This document shows positions 19,893 to 29,839 of a stretch of 64,000 bases of DNA, one piece after another; position 1 is the stretch's first letter, and the number at the start of each line of letters is the position of its first letter. Position numbers and translations under genes: made by a program. This DNA comes from Planctomycetota bacterium. Lineage in GTDB: Bacteria; Planctomycetota; J058; J103. The notes beneath the pieces are model-generated. The model was not told the origin of the DNA and searched no databases. It saw only the letters and a program-made list of their open reading frames with translations. The stretch spans positions 328,223-392,222 of the forward strand of contig BPJM01000004.1 in the NCBI GenBank assembly GCA_026004615.1, in the 5' to 3' direction.

Positions 19893-20747
19893 TCAGCCCA
19901 CGACGTCGATCTCCGCCCGCAACTGCGCGTGCACTGGCACGGCCTGGCGGCACACCTCGCCTTCGGGGCCGATCGCGTCTGCTTCCGCATGGAGCTCGAG
20001 CTCTACCACGCCACGGCCAGGCGGCTGGAAGGCGATGCGCAGCCGGCGCACCGCGTAGCCGCCCTCGGGCGTCAGCACCGAGCGCTCCTCGGCGCTCTCG
20101 GCCTCGGCGCGCTGCTCCGCGGCGGGCTCCAGCTCCGGCTCGGGGCACGGGGGCGCAGCGGCGCCTTCGGCGGCGCGGCGCCGCCGGTAGCTCTCGAGGT
20201 CGCCGAGCGCCGGGTCGTCGTCCGGGCCTTCGTCCTCGGCTTCGTCCTCCTCCGGCGGTGCGGCAGCGGCGAGCAGCGGCTCCGCCGCCGCGGCGGTCGG
20301 CTCGGGGCCCGGTGCCGCCGCCGCGCGTGCCAGCTCCGCCAGGCGCTCGCGCAACGACGCTGCAGGTGCGGCGGCAGGCGCGCCGCGCGGCAGCAGCAGA
20401 TGCGGTGGAGGATCGATGACCACCTGCCCGGCCAGCTGGGCCAGCCGCTGGACGCCCGGCAGCGCCACGTGGTCCAGCACCAGGGTCACCGGGCGCGCGC
20501 CGCCGCCTCCTTCCGCATAGAGGTCGAAGTAGGCGGGCTGGCCGGCGCGGCCGAGCTCGATGGCGAGGTGTGCCTCGCGCAGCCGGTATTGCTGCGCGCC
20601 CACGCGCAACAGCCCGCCGCGCTGGGCGGGGGGGGGAGCGCTGGGAGCTCCAGCCCCTCGGTGCCGCCGCCCGCGGCCCTGGCGGCCGCCCGGCGCGGCG
20701 CTCCGCGGGCGGGGCCGGCGGCGGCGGCTCGGCACCTCGCCGCTCAC
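19893..20747 (-). CDS. Hypothetical protein, last gene of the cyclophilin-thiolase operon
   Basis: 284 residues, not recognised. The GTG at 20747 overlaps the thiolase stop (GTGA), so it is probably translated by coupling. The first 45 residues are Arg/Gly/Pro-rich. About 46-120 is a beta-rich unit (RVGAQQYRLREAHLAIELG, ...VTLVLDHVALP). A long acidic Ala/Glu/Asp linker (EEDEAEDEGPDDD) follows, then a second beta-rich unit (YAVRRLRIAFQPPGRGVVELELHAEAD) to the end. No signal peptide or membrane helix is seen. A nine-G run near 20628-20636 makes the N-terminal frame less certain. Confidence 0.55.
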   Translation of the reverse strand: MSGEVPSRRRRPRPRSAAPGGRQGRGRRHRGAGAPSAPPPAQRGGLLRVGAQQYRLREAHLAIELGRAGQPAYFDLYAEGGGGARPVTLVLDHVALPGVQRLAQLAGQVVIDPPPHLLLPRGAPAAAPAASLRERLAELARAAAAPGPEPTAAAAEPLLAAAAPPEEDEAEDEGPDDDPALGDLESYRRRRAAEGAAAPPCPEPELEPAAEQRAEAESAEERSVLTPEGGYAVRRLRIAFQPPGRGVVELELHAEADAIGPEGEVCRQAVPVHAQLRAEIDVVG

Positions 20748-21958
20748 CCGGCGGCCTCGTTCTCGAGCAGGATCGCGATGCCCTGCCCGCCGCCGATGCA
20801 GGCGCTCGCGATGCCCCAGCGCCCGCCGCGCCGGCCGAGTTCCATGAGCAGGGTGAGGATCAGCCGGGCGCCGGTGGCGCCGAGCGGATGGCCGATGGCG
20901 ATCGCGCCGCCGTTGACGTTGACCCGCTCGCGCTCCAGCCCCAGTTCCTTCTCGACGGCGAGGTACTGGGCGGCGAACGCCTCGTTGATCTCGAACAGAT
21001 CGATCTGTTCCAGCCGCAGCCCCGCCTTGTTCAGAACCGCGCGGATCGCCGGCGCGGGTCCGATGCCCATGATCGAGGGATCGACCCCCACCACCGCCCA
21101 GGCGTGCACGCGGCCGAGCACCGGCAGGTCGCGCTCGCGCTGCGCCTTGCGGGTGCCCAGCACCAGGGCCGCGGCCCCATCCACGATGCCGCTCGCGTTG
21201 CCGGCGGTCACCGTGCCGTCCTTGCCGAAGGCGGGGCGCAGCGCGGCGAGTTTCTCCAGGCTGGTGTCGCGCTTGATGTGGTCGTCGAAATCGAGCGGGC
21301 GCTTGCCCTGGCGGGTCTCGACCTCGACCGGCACGATCTCCTGGCGGAACACCCCGCGGTCGGTCGCCTCGACCCCGAGCCGGTGCGAGCGGAGCGCGTA
21401 CGCATCCTGGGCGGCGCGCGAGATATCGTATTTTCGCGCGAGCTTCTCGGCGGTCTGGGCCATATACAGGCCGCACATGGGGTCGTACAGCGCCTGGAAC
21501 AGCGAGTCCTCCAGCGCCGGCTGCTGGCCGAAGCGCAGTCCGGCGCGCAGCCCGCGGATCACGTGCGGGGCCTGGCTCATGTTCTCGGTACCGCCGGCCA
21601 GCACCAGCTGCGCTTCCCCGAGCCGCAGCCGGTGCGCGGCCTGGATGACCGCCTCGATCCCGCTGCCGCACAGCCGGTTGACCGTCACCGCCGGCACCTC
21701 GGCGGGCACGCCGGCCTTGAGCGCGAGGTGGCGGGCGCCGTAGATCGCGTCGGCGGAGGTCTGCTGCACGTTGCCGAAGATGACGTGCTCGATCCAGCGC
21801 GGCTCGACGCGCGTGCGCTCCAGCGCCGCGCGCGCCGCGATGGCGCCGAGCTCGATCGCCGAATGGTCCTTGAACAGCCCGAAGCCGGGAGTGCCGGCGT
21901 ACTCGGCCATGGGCGTGCGTGCGCCGCCCAGGATCAGGATGTCGTCGTCTGCCGCCAC
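20744..21958 (-). CDS. Thiolase (acetyl-CoA C-acetyltransferase family)
   Basis: 404 residues, typical thiolase length. Catalytic residues are visible: nucleophilic Cys97 in NRLCGSGIEAV, His357 in IGHPLGATGAR and Cys387 in SACIGGGQG, with EINEAFAAQ before them. Thiolases cleave 3-oxoacyl-CoA or condense acetyl-CoA in fatty-acid or polyhydroxyalkanoate metabolism. The start GTG 21958 has AGGAGG 7 nt upstream, better than the longer upstream frame. It lies 36 nt after the crotonase gene and its stop overlaps the start of the hypothetical gene. Substrate chain length cannot be told. Confidence 0.9.
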   Translation of the reverse strand: MAADDDILILGGARTPMAEYAGTPGFGLFKDHSAIELGAIAARAALERTRVEPRWIEHVIFGNVQQTSADAIYGARHLALKAGVPAEVPAVTVNRLCGSGIEAVIQAAHRLRLGEAQLVLAGGTENMSQAPHVIRGLRAGLRFGQQPALEDSLFQALYDPMCGLYMAQTAEKLARKYDISRAAQDAYALRSHRLGVEATDRGVFRQEIVPVEVETRQGKRPLDFDDHIKRDTSLEKLAALRPAFGKDGTVTAGNASGIVDGAAALVLGTRKAQRERDLPVLGRVHAWAVVGVDPSIMGIGPAPAIRAVLNKAGLRLEQIDLFEINEAFAAQYLAVEKELGLERERVNVNGGAIAIGHPLGATGARLILTLLMELGRRGGRWGIASACIGGGQGIAILLENEAAG

Positions 21959-21994
21959 TTGCCTACCTCCTGCCGGGGCTCGCACCGCGCCGTC

Positions 21995-22780
<786 letters not shown>

Positions 22781-22781
22781 C

Positions 22782-23288
22782 TCAGGTCTCCGCCGAGACG
22801 ATCGTTACCTTCCTGATCGTGACCGGCTCGCGCGGCCGGTCGCGGGAGTCGGTCGGCACCTGGCTGATCCGCTCGACGACCTCGTAGCCCGCCTCGCACT
22901 CGCCGAAAACCGTGTACTGCCCGTCGAGGAAGGGGTGGCGGCCGACGCAGATGAAGAACTGCGAGCCGGCGGAATCCGGATCGTTGGTCCGCGCCATGCT
23001 GAGGGTGCCGGGCTGGTGCGGCCGGTCGTTGAACTCGGCCTCGAGCCGGGTGCCCGGTCCCTTCCAGCTGTGCCCGCCGGTGCCGTCTCCCTTGGGATCG
23101 CCGCCCTGGATCATGAACCCCTTGATGACGCGGTGGAAGGTGGTGCCATCGTAGAAACCGCTCTCGGCGAGCTTGACGAAGTTCTCCACGTGCGCGGGCG
23201 CGACCTCCGGAAAGAAGCGCAGGCGAAAGGTGCCGAGGCTGGTCTCGACCACCGCGCGCGTGGCTGCGTAGGGCTGTGTGGAGCCCAT
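22782..23288 (-). CDS. Cyclophilin-type peptidyl-prolyl cis-trans isomerase
   Basis: 168 residues. It contains the cyclophilin core: FHRVIKGFMIQGGDPKGDGT with catalytic Arg53, MARTNDPDSAGSQFFI and YTVFGEC. No signal peptide follows the ATG, so it is cytoplasmic. ATG at 23288 has AGGAGG 7 nt upstream; the frame extends further upstream without support. First gene of a minus-strand run with crotonase, thiolase and a hypothetical protein. The promoter at 23371-23399 fits. Its pairing with acyl-CoA genes is unusual but gives no functional clue. Confidence 0.92.
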   Translation of the reverse strand: MGSTQPYAATRAVVETSLGTFRLRFFPEVAPAHVENFVKLAESGFYDGTTFHRVIKGFMIQGGDPKGDGTGGHSWKGPGTRLEAEFNDRPHQPGTLSMARTNDPDSAGSQFFICVGRHPFLDGQYTVFGECEAGYEVVERISQVPTDSRDRPREPVTIRKVTIVSAET

Positions 23289-23370
23289 GCTTGGTCCTCC
23301 TCTCCGGCGAGCCGTGCTGGCGCCTGTGGCTGCGGCCGCGCGTCGTCCCGGCGCGGATTCCGAGCCGCGT

Positions 23371-23399
23371 ACGCTACCACGAGGCGGCGCCGGGCGCAA
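23371..23399 (-). promoter_or_regulatory. Candidate promoter of the cyclophilin operon
   Basis: TTGCGC (23399-23394), a 17-bp spacer and TAGCGT (23376-23371) preceded by TGG, a TGn extended -10. The ATG lies about 83 nt downstream. Confidence 0.45.
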
Positions 23400-23446
23400 G
23401 CGCAACCAGCCTCCGTGCGCGCCCGCCCGCGCTCGCCGCGCGCGGC

Positions 23447-23475
23447 TTGGAGCTGCGCGCGCGTTCTGGTATATG
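23447..23475 (+). promoter_or_regulatory. Candidate promoter of the HEAT-repeat gene
   Basis: TTGGAG (23447-23452), a 17-bp spacer and TATATG (23470-23475) preceded by TGG (extended -10). It is divergent from the cyclophilin promoter in the same 283-bp gap and lies about 97 nt before the ATG at 23572. Confidence 0.5.
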
Positions 23476-23571
23476 CGCAGCTTCGGGACGCGCGGTTGCC
23501 CGAGCGTGCGCCCCCGGCCGGCGCGGCAGCGGCGGGCGCTCGCCGGCGCGGCGGGGGATGGGGGAGGTCCG

Positions 23572-24684
23572 ATGGTGCGCGGCGGCAGGGGGCGGTTCGG
23601 TCTGGTGGTGGGCCTGGGTTCGGTGGCGCTGCTCGCGGCGCTGGTGGGCCTGGGGACGCACCGGTGGTGGTCCGGCCCGGCCCCGCGGGGGGGCGAGCCG
23701 GCCGGCGGCGCTGCCCGCGCGGGCGGCGCCGCGGCGGCTGCCCTCCCGCCCGCGGGCGAGCCGCTCGCACGGGCTGGTGATCCGGAACAAGCGGTGGCCA
23801 GCAGTCGGGCCGCGATCGGCTGGCCGGACGTGGCGGCGGCCGCGGCTGGCGCGAGCGGGGCCGCGGCGGTGATCGAGGCGGCGTGTGCGCGCTACCTGGA
23901 GGCGGTCGCCCGTGCGGGGACGCCGGAGGGCAAGGCGGCGCGGCAGCAGGTCTTCGAGCAGGCGGTGGCGGAGCTGGTGGCGCTCGGCCCGAGGGCGATC
24001 CCCGAGCTGCTCGCGCAGCTCGAGGCCAATGGCGATGCGCATGCGCGGCTGGTGTTGCTCACCGCCATCGCGCGCATGGGGGGCGAGGCCGGCATCGAGG
24101 GCACGCTCCAGGCGCTGCGCCAGCTCGATGACCGCACGAGCGAGACGGTGTTCCTGCAGCGGCTTGTGCGGGGCGGCCGGCCGGAGGAGCTGGCGGTCGC
24201 GGAGGCGGTGCTCGTGCGCGCGGGCGATCCGGCGGACCGCGCCCTGGTGCTGGCGGAGATCGGGCGCGGGCGGCAGGAGCGGCTCGCGCCACTTCTGCTC
24301 GAGGTGGCGCGGCGGGATGGGGACGAGCGGCTGCGGCACCAGGCGCTGCAGGTGGCCGAGCGCATGGGCCGGCCCCTGGACGCGGCGGCGCTGGTGGAGA
24401 TCGCGGGCGCCGATCCGAGCCCGGCGGTGCGCGAGCGCGCGGCGCGCCAGCTGGCCAGCGCCCACCCGCAGGAGTTTTTGGCCGCCGCGCGCACCCTGCT
24501 CGTGGCCGAGCGCGACCCCGCGGTCGCGCAGCGGGTGCTCCAGCTGGTGGGCGAGCGGCGGGAGCCGGAGGCGGGGGAGCTGTTGCGCGAGCTCGCCAGC
24601 AGGGGGCCGAGCGCGGAGCTGCGCACCCAGGCGCGGCAGCTCTTGCGGCTGTGGGAGCTGGGGGCCGCGCGCGGCGGCCGCTGA
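23572..24684 (+). CDS. HEAT-repeat protein with one N-terminal membrane helix
   Basis: 370 residues. A basic start and hydrophobic stretch (FGLVVGLGSVALLAALVGLG, residues about 10-29) make a signal anchor. A Gly/Ala/Pro-rich region follows to about 90. From about 110 to the end there are repeated helix pairs of the HEAT/PBS-lyase type (for example AIPELLAQLEAN, ARLVLLTAIARMGG, AVRERAARQLASAH). Such proteins are scaffolds, and no partner is evident here. ATG 23572 has GGAGG 4 nt upstream; GTG 23575 in the same frame is an equal alternative. The following 400 bp carry probable terminators. Confidence 0.7.
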   Translation: MVRGGRGRFGLVVGLGSVALLAALVGLGTHRWWSGPAPRGGEPAGGAARAGGAAAAALPPAGEPLARAGDPEQAVASSRAAIGWPDVAAAAAGASGAAAVIEAACARYLEAVARAGTPEGKAARQQVFEQAVAELVALGPRAIPELLAQLEANGDAHARLVLLTAIARMGGEAGIEGTLQALRQLDDRTSETVFLQRLVRGGRPEELAVAEAVLVRAGDPADRALVLAEIGRGRQERLAPLLLEVARRDGDERLRHQALQVAERMGRPLDAAALVEIAGADPSPAVRERAARQLASAHPQEFLAAARTLLVAERDPAVAQRVLQLVGERREPEAGELLRELASRGPSAELRTQARQLLRLWELGAARGGR

Positions 24685-24930
24685 GCGGGCCAGCGCCGCG
24701 GGTGGGCGCCAGGGCGGCTTGCGGGGGGGGGGCGGCGTGTCGGCTGCGGCTGTGGTTGTGAGCGGCGGGCGCCTGCCCGCAATGCCTTTGTTTGAGCGCT
24801 TGCTCTCGCTGGCGCCGTAAGGCTTCTCGAACCAGGGGGCCTCGAGGGCGGGGGGCGCGACGAGCGGACTGCTCGAAACGTGCGGTTCTTCGCCTGGACG
24901 CCTTCGCTCCTGGTCCTCTGGTCATCTGAC

Positions 24931-25020
24931 CCTGGCTCCTTAACGCCAGGTCCTCACCTTCCGCCCTTGCCCTGTGTCCTTCTATCTATCCTGTCCTTGA
25001 ATCTGTCCCGTCCTTGTCCT
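24931..25020 (+). terminator. Possible Rho-dependent terminator (rut-like) of the HEAT-repeat gene
   Basis: A 6-bp hairpin CCTGGC/GCCAGG (24931-24950) is followed by about 70 bases rich in C and T and poor in G, with repeated TGTCC(T) units. Such C-over-G stretches are typical of Rho loading sites. No T-run follows the hairpin. Confidence 0.35.
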
Positions 25021-25021
25021 T

Positions 25022-25050
25022 AAAAAAACCGCCGCCCTGGGGGGCGGCGG
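25022..25050 (-). terminator. Rho-independent terminator of the Gly-rich lipoprotein gene
   Basis: Read on the minus strand, a perfect 9-bp GC stem (CCGCCGCCC/GGGCGGCGG, 25029-25037 and 25042-25050) with a 4-base loop is followed directly by seven Ts. It lies 34 bases past the stop codon at 25084. It is the clearest intrinsic terminator in the window. Confidence 0.85.
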
Positions 25051-25083
25051 GGCGGGGTGTCGGCGCAGCAGTGTCAGGGGCGG

Positions 25084-26880
25084 TCAGTCGATCTCCGCCT
25101 CGTCGTAGCCAACGACGTCAACCGGATCTTCGACCGTGAAGCCGGCGGTGGAGGTGGGATCGCCGCTTCTGTCCGAGGCGCGCAGGAGGATCTGGCCGCC
25201 GTCCCCTGCAGTGGCGCCCGCGCCGCCGGAGACGTCCACCAGCGAGCCCCTCACGAGCCGGCCGCCGCCGTGGGTGGAGAGCTCCAGATCATCCGGATCG
25301 GCATCCATGGCGATCGTGCCGCCATTGCCGCCGTTGCCGCTGCCGTCGCCACTGCCGCCGCGGGCGAGCACCTGGCCCTCGAAGCGGATCGCACCTCCGA
25401 TGCCGTCTTCGCGTTCGAAGTCGGGGAACTCCTCCCCGCCGCCCCAGTCGCACAGCAGGGCGACGATCCCTCCCGGGCCTCCGTTCTGGTCACTTCCGCT
25501 CGCAGCGGCGCTGCCGCTCGCGTCCAGGGTGCCACGCACGTCGAGCGAGCCGTCGGCGGCAAAGAACACGATTACGCCGCCACTCTCCGGGCTCGTATCA
25601 CCACCCGTAGCGGCGGCACTGCCGTCGAACCGGATGTTCGCGCGACGGCCGAAGGTGGTGAACGCCAAGATGCCGCCCCCACCATCCGCGGCGGCGCGGC
25701 CCCCCCACCGGATACCCCCGGCGAAGCTGGCGGCAGCAAAACTGCCGCCCTCGCCCCCGCTCACGTCGACGACCGCCGCGGGCGCGCTCACCCCGCGCGG
25801 GGCGGCCAGCAGCACGAGCTTCTGCCCGGCCCCGGCGAGCGACTGGTCGAGAAGGGGCAAGATGTCGTCCTCCGGCGATACCACGCTGGAGGACGCCCTC
25901 CCGCTTGTGTCAAGGGGCTCGGAGGGGGCAGGGCCCGTGAGCGGCACCGCGCCAAAGAGAATCTGCCCGCCGTCGGCACCGCCGCCGCTGCCGAAACCGG
26001 TGGTGTCGATCGAGCCGCCCACCACCGCGGTGCCGCCCCAGTAGACGAGCACCTGGCCACCCGGCAAGCCTCCGGCCGAGATCGTGCCACCGAGCCCCAG
26101 GTGCGAGCGCAGGCCCGGGATCGCGTAGTCGATCCGGACGGTGCCCCCCGGACCTGTGACGTCCGACGGCGCGGGCCCCGCGTCGGCCAGGATCGCGGTG
26201 GAGCCTTCGCAGTGCACGCCGGCCCGGGGGCCGACCTCGATCGGGCTGAAGGGGTGGATCGTCACGCTGCCGCCCGGCTGTCCGTCGCCGCCCGAGGCGT
26301 CGATCTCGGCCTCGCCCTGCAGGTAGACGCGCGAGGCGGCGAGCTCCACCTCCTTGCCGGGCGTCGCCTGCGCCCCGCTCGCATAGATCTCGCCGGCTCG
26401 TCCGATCACGATCGCCCCGTTGCGGCTGCCGAGCACGAGGCTAAAGGCGGTCTCCTCGTCCAGCGCGATCGTGCCGAGCACGAAGATGTTGCCCTGGGTG
26501 GAGACGATCTCGGCGTCGGCGGTTACGTCTAGGGCCTCGCCTGCCGGCACCACCAGGTCGCCCGCGACGACGAGGCTGCCCTCCTCCGGATCGAAGTCGA
26601 CGGAAGTGTTGTCCAGCGTCGAGAAGTCGCCCTGGGCGACGATCGCGTCCCGGCGCGGGCGCGGGGCACCGGGCAGCCGGATCCGGGCCCCGGAGCGCAG
26701 CCCGACCTCGAGTCCGTTCTGGACCGCGAGCGAGACGCGGCCACCGGAACCAGAGGTTCCGGACCCGCGCGCCAGCAGCGCCGCCGGGCCCCGCACCAGG
26801 AGCCCGCGCCCCCCGTCACCGTTGCAGCCAGCCAGCACGAGCGCGGCCCCCGCCGCGAGGAGCAACAAGGATCTGCGCAT
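25084..26880 (-). CDS. Gly/Ser-rich secreted lipoprotein, probable beta-helix
   Basis: 598 residues. The N-terminus MRRSLLLLAAGAALVLAGCNG is a lipoprotein signal with lipobox LAGC. The rest has many short repeats of the kind G-G-x-(I/V)-x-(I/V)-x-(A/G), such as GGTVRIDYAI, GGQVLVYWGG, GGTIAMDAD and GGQILLRASD, separated by DASGG/DTSG turns. This is a pattern of parallel beta-helices and adhesin-like passenger domains. No enzymatic motif is seen. ATG at 26880 has GGAGGG 6 nt upstream. It has its own promoter with a perfect TTGACA and an intrinsic terminator, so it is monocistronic. It is probably exposed on the cell surface or in the periplasm. Confidence 0.75.
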   Translation of the reverse strand: MRRSLLLLAAGAALVLAGCNGDGGRGLLVRGPAALLARGSGTSGSGGRVSLAVQNGLEVGLRSGARIRLPGAPRPRRDAIVAQGDFSTLDNTSVDFDPEEGSLVVAGDLVVPAGEALDVTADAEIVSTQGNIFVLGTIALDEETAFSLVLGSRNGAIVIGRAGEIYASGAQATPGKEVELAASRVYLQGEAEIDASGGDGQPGGSVTIHPFSPIEVGPRAGVHCEGSTAILADAGPAPSDVTGPGGTVRIDYAIPGLRSHLGLGGTISAGGLPGGQVLVYWGGTAVVGGSIDTTGFGSGGGADGGQILFGAVPLTGPAPSEPLDTSGRASSSVVSPEDDILPLLDQSLAGAGQKLVLLAAPRGVSAPAAVVDVSGGEGGSFAAASFAGGIRWGGRAAADGGGGILAFTTFGRRANIRFDGSAAATGGDTSPESGGVIVFFAADGSLDVRGTLDASGSAAASGSDQNGGPGGIVALLCDWGGGEEFPDFEREDGIGGAIRFEGQVLARGGSGDGSGNGGNGGTIAMDADPDDLELSTHGGGRLVRGSLVDVSGGAGATAGDGGQILLRASDRSGDPTSTAGFTVEDPVDVVGYDEAEID

Positions 26881-26912
26881 AGAGGTCCCTCCCCCTCGGA
26901 TGGCAAGCTTCT

Positions 26913-26942
26913 TATCTAAAACGCCGCTCCATGAGCTGTCAA
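26913..26942 (-). promoter_or_regulatory. Candidate promoter of the Gly-rich lipoprotein gene
   Basis: A perfect TTGACA (26942-26937) is followed at 17-18 bp by TTAGATA, a weak -10, in a locally AT-rich patch. The ATG is about 35 nt further on. Confidence 0.5.
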
Positions 26943-27108
26943 TAGCCCCGGCGGGTTTCGTCACGACCTGGCCAGGACTATGCGCCCGGCTTGGGTGCGC
27001 GCGACGCCCGCCCGGAGACGCAACCGGGCCAGAGCGCGGCCGTGCCCGGCCGGCTCGCCAGGGCACTGTGCCGGCCCGCGGGCCTGCCGCCTTGTGGGCG
27101 CTGTCTGC

Positions 27109-28773
27109 TCAGGCCGGCGGGGCCGTGCCGGCCGGGCGGCCCTCGCCCGGCGCTGGCCGGCTCTGCAGTGCCTCCTCGACCTTGGCCAGCAGCGCCGCCG
27201 GGGTGAACGGCTTGCGCAGCAACAGCGCGCCGCCGCCCGGCGGTGGGGCCTGCTCGCCAGTGAGCGGCGCCAGCGGCTCGCCCGCATAGCCCGAGACGAA
27301 CAGGGCCTTCACACCCGGGTGCAGGCCGGCCACCTGGCGCGCCAGCTCCGGCCCGTCCAGCCGCGGCAGCACCACGTCGGTCACCAACAGCCGCAGCGGC
27401 GCGCCGGTGTGCGCGCGGGCGCGCTCGAGCGCCTGCACGCCGTCGGCGGCCGCGAGCACCTGCCAGCCCTGGGCGGCGAGCACCGCGCGCATGAGTTCGC
27501 GCACCGGCGCATCGTCCTCCACCACCAGGGCGGCGCCCGGCGCGGCGAGCGTCTCGGCGGCCAGGGGCGCGCCGCGCGAGGCCGGGGCCGGCTCGGGCGC
27601 GGCCTCGGGCCCCTCGCTGGCCCGCGGCAGGTAGATCGTGAAGCAGGCGCCCTGGCCGGGGGCGCTGCACACCGCGACGGCGCCGCCGCTCTGGCGCACG
27701 AAGCCGTAGACCATCGACAGCCCCAGCCCCGTGCCCTTTCCCACCTCCTTGGTCGTGAAAAAAGGCTCGAAGGCGCGCGCTAGGGTCGCGGCGTCCATGC
27801 CGACGCCGGTATCGGAGACCTCCAGCACCTCGTGCACCCCGGGCAGCAGTCCCAGCGCCGCCGCCTGCGGGCGATCCAGCACCACCTCGCGGGTGCGGAT
27901 GGTGAGCGTGCCGCCCTGGGGCATGGCGTCGCGGGCGTTCACGCACAGGTTGATCAGCGCCTGCTCGAGCTGGCCCGGATCGGCGTACACGGCGCCGGGT
28001 TCGGGCGCGAGCTCCAGGCGCAGCTCCACCCGCTCGCCGAGCAGCGGCTCGATCATGGGCCGCGCGTGCGCCACCACCTCGTGGAGCGCGATCCGGCGCG
28101 GCTCCAGGTACTGCCGCCGGCTGAAGGCGAGCAGCTGGCCGGTGAGCCTGGCGGCGCGCTCCGCCGCGCGGCGGATCTCGCCGAGCGGCCGTCCCGCCTC
28201 CCGCTCGGCCGGCAGCCTGGCAGTACCTGCGAGCTCGCAGTAGCCCAGGATCGCGGTCAGCAGGTTGTTGAAGTCGTGGGCCACCCCGCCCGCCAGCCGT
28301 CCGACCGCCTCCATCTTCTGGGCGTGGCGCAGCTGCTGCTCCAGCTGCTCCAGCTCGCTGGCGTCCTCGAGCACGGCCACGACGCCGCTGGCGGCGCCGC
28401 TCGCATCGCGCAGGGGGGCGGCGGACAGCCGCAGCGCGAGCGGCGAGCCGTCCTTGCGCCGGCGCACCACCTTGGCCCCGAGCAGGGTCTCGCCGGCGAG
28501 CACGCGCGCCCGCAGCCGCGCGAACTCCGACTGCTGCTCGGGCGGCACGATGGGCAGGGGCTGGCCGAGCGCCTCGGCGGCGCTCCAGCCGAACAGCCGC
28601 CCGGCGGCGCGGTTCCACAGCCGGACCGTGCCGTCCGGATCGAGCACCACGATCGGCAGCGGCGCCTGCTCCAGCACCGCCCGCAGCCACTCGCCCTCGG
28701 GCACGAGCTGCCCCCGGGGGCGCTCGTGCTCCTCTGGCCCGTGCGCCGAGGCGCCCTCGGTCCCGGGCTCCAT
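27109..28773 (-). CDS. Hybrid sensor histidine kinase (PAS-HisKA-HATPase-REC)
   Basis: 554 residues, without membrane helices and so likely a cytoplasmic sensor. A PAS domain (about 30-135: [20 protein letters not shown]) is followed by a HisKA box with H166 in [17 protein letters not shown]. Then come HATPase motifs N (LCVNARDAM), G1 (DTGVGMD), F (FEPFFTTK) and G2 ([13 protein letters not shown]), and a C-terminal receiver with the Asp in LLVTDVVLP and Lys in LLRKPF. [11 protein letters not shown] kinases of this layout are common in deltaproteobacteria. ATG 28773 is preferred over the longer frame to 28884 because a -10 box (28875-28880) would lie inside the longer version. No response regulator gene is adjacent. 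Confidence 0.88.
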   Translation of the reverse strand: MEPGTEGASAHGPEEHERPRGQLVPEGEWLRAVLEQAPLPIVVLDPDGTVRLWNRAAGRLFGWSAAEALGQPLPIVPPEQQSEFARLRARVLAGETLLGAKVVRRRKDGSPLALRLSAAPLRDASGAASGVVAVLEDASELEQLEQQLRHAQKMEAVGRLAGGVAHDFNNLLTAILGYCELAGTARLPAEREAGRPLGEIRRAAERAARLTGQLLAFSRRQYLEPRRIALHEVVAHARPMIEPLLGERVELRLELAPEPGAVYADPGQLEQALINLCVNARDAMPQGGTLTIRTREVVLDRPQAAALGLLPGVHEVLEVSDTGVGMDAATLARAFEPFFTTKEVGKGTGLGLSMVYGFVRQSGGAVAVCSAPGQGACFTIYLPRASEGPEAAPEPAPASRGAPLAAETLAAPGAALVVEDDAPVRELMRAVLAAQGWQVLAAADGVQALERARAHTGAPLRLLVTDVVLPRLDGPELARQVAGLHPGVKALFVSGYAGEPLAPLTGEQAPPPGGGALLLRKPFTPAALLAKVEEALQSRPAPGEGRPAGTAPPA

Positions 28774-28874
28774 CGGACGCGCGCCCTCCGGGTGGTGCCG
28801 CCTGCTCGCCGTGCCCCGGCGCCTGGCGCGGACCGGCCCGCAGGAGGCCCCGGCTGGCCGCGGCGCTGCCTCGG

Positions 28875-28894
28875 AGTATAGCACGTTAATAACG
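28875..28894 (-). promoter_or_regulatory. -10 box with overlapping palindrome upstream of the histidine kinase gene
   Basis: TATACT on the minus strand (28880-28875) is a strong -10. Directly upstream, in the spacer, lies the perfect inverted repeat CGTTA-A-TAACG (28884-28894), placed like an operator. No clear -35 is present, so activator or repressor control is plausible. Confidence 0.45.
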
Positions 28895-28969
28895 ATCGAT
28901 CGGACTGCAGGCCGGTCGAGCTGCCGCGGACGTGCGCCGCGGCTCGCTCGCCGGGCGAGGCGCGCCCGC

Positions 28970-29839
28970 TCAGGGCAGATAGCGGCCCGCGAAGCCCTCG
29001 CACCCCACCCCCACCCGCCCCGGCAACAGCTCGCGCGCCAGCGCCACCATGCGGTCGCGGTAGCGGAGCTCTAGGGCCGCGGGCGCCACGCGCGCGATCG
29101 CCGCCGGCAGCGCGGTGGCGAGCGTGCGGGCGCCGCTGCCGCCCGGCGAGCCGTCGCCTCCGATGAAGTGGTCGATCACCACCGCGTCCGCGCACTCCGC
29201 GATGCGCTGAAAGAATGCGCGCGGCCGCTCGATCGGCAACAGCGGCGCCACGGTCACCACCACCGGCACCCCCGCCTGCTTGAGCGTGCGCGCCGCCTCC
29301 AGGCGCCGCGCCACCGGGCTCGCCGGCGGCGGCAGGCCGGGCAGCCGGTCGCGGTCGCTCTCGATCGAGATGTGCACCCGCAGCGCGGTGCGCTCGAGCA
29401 GCCGGGGGTACAGATCGAGGTAGCGGAGCACGCGGTGGGTGTGGGTCTGCAGGATCAGCAGGTCCGGGGGCAGCTCCAGCATCGCTTCCAGCACCTGGCG
29501 GGTCAGCCCGAACCGGTCCTCCTGCGGCACGAACGGATCGGTCGAACTCGACATGAAGACGGAGAAGCTCCCCCGCGCCCGGCGCGCCCAGCGCCGCTCC
29601 CGTGTGTACGCCGCCCGGTAGGCCGCCGCGGCGTTCAGCCGCGCCTCGAGAAAACCGCCCCACGGTGCTCCGCGCGTCAGCCACCGGTTGTGCTGGACGT
29701 AGCAGCCGGCCCCGCACAGCGCGCGCCCGAAGGTGCAGCCGCGATAAGGCTGCAGCGAGTGCGAGCAGACCGCGCGCAGATAGCCGCCCGCGCGCGTCAG
29801 GATGCTGCGCACCCGCACCTCGCTCACCTGCACGCCCAC
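28970..29839 (-). CDS. Radical-SAM-like protein of the spore-photoproduct-lyase-like group
   Basis: 289 residues. [19 protein letters not shown] near residues 30-48 resembles the PYRGC...CxYC cluster motif of SPL/Rv2578c-type radical SAM proteins. However, the cysteines are C35, C42 and C46 (Cx6Cx3C) rather than Cx3Cx2C, with another Cys at 25. Later segments also fit that group: [37 protein letters not shown] and APLLPIERP. Substrate unknown. GTG 29839 is the listed start; it lacks a good ribosome-binding site, and in-frame GTGs a few codons downstream are possible. Confidence 0.75.
   Translation of the reverse strand: MGVQVSEVRVRSILTRAGGYLRAVCSHSLQPYRGCTFGRALCGAGCYVQHNRWLTRGAPWGGFLEARLNAAAAYRAAYTRERRWARRARGSFSVFMSSSTDPFVPQEDRFGLTRQVLEAMLELPPDLLILQTHTHRVLRYLDLYPRLLERTALRVHISIESDRDRLPGLPPPASPVARRLEAARTLKQAGVPVVVTVAPLLPIERPRAFFQRIAECADAVVIDHFIGGDGSPGGSGARTLATALPAAIARVAPAALELRYRDRMVALARELLPGRVGVGCEGFAGRYLP

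Larger units (their letters stand above)
24685..25083. other. Intergenic region between convergent genes
   Basis: No supported gene. It contains a small hairpin and a C-rich, G-poor stretch after the HEAT-repeat gene and the intrinsic terminator of the lipoprotein gene (both listed separately). The base composition is clearly less G-rich than the rest of the window between about 24890 and 25020. Confidence 0.6.

Noticed and set aside
20621..20640. Nine-G run suggesting a programmed frameshift or phase-variable tract
   Set aside because: The frame is open through it and the coupled start at 20747 needs no shift; slippage cannot be judged from one sequence.
24826..24850. GGTTCGAG on the minus strand resembling a tRNA T-loop
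   Set aside because: No paired T-stem, acceptor stem or anticodon arm could be built around it.
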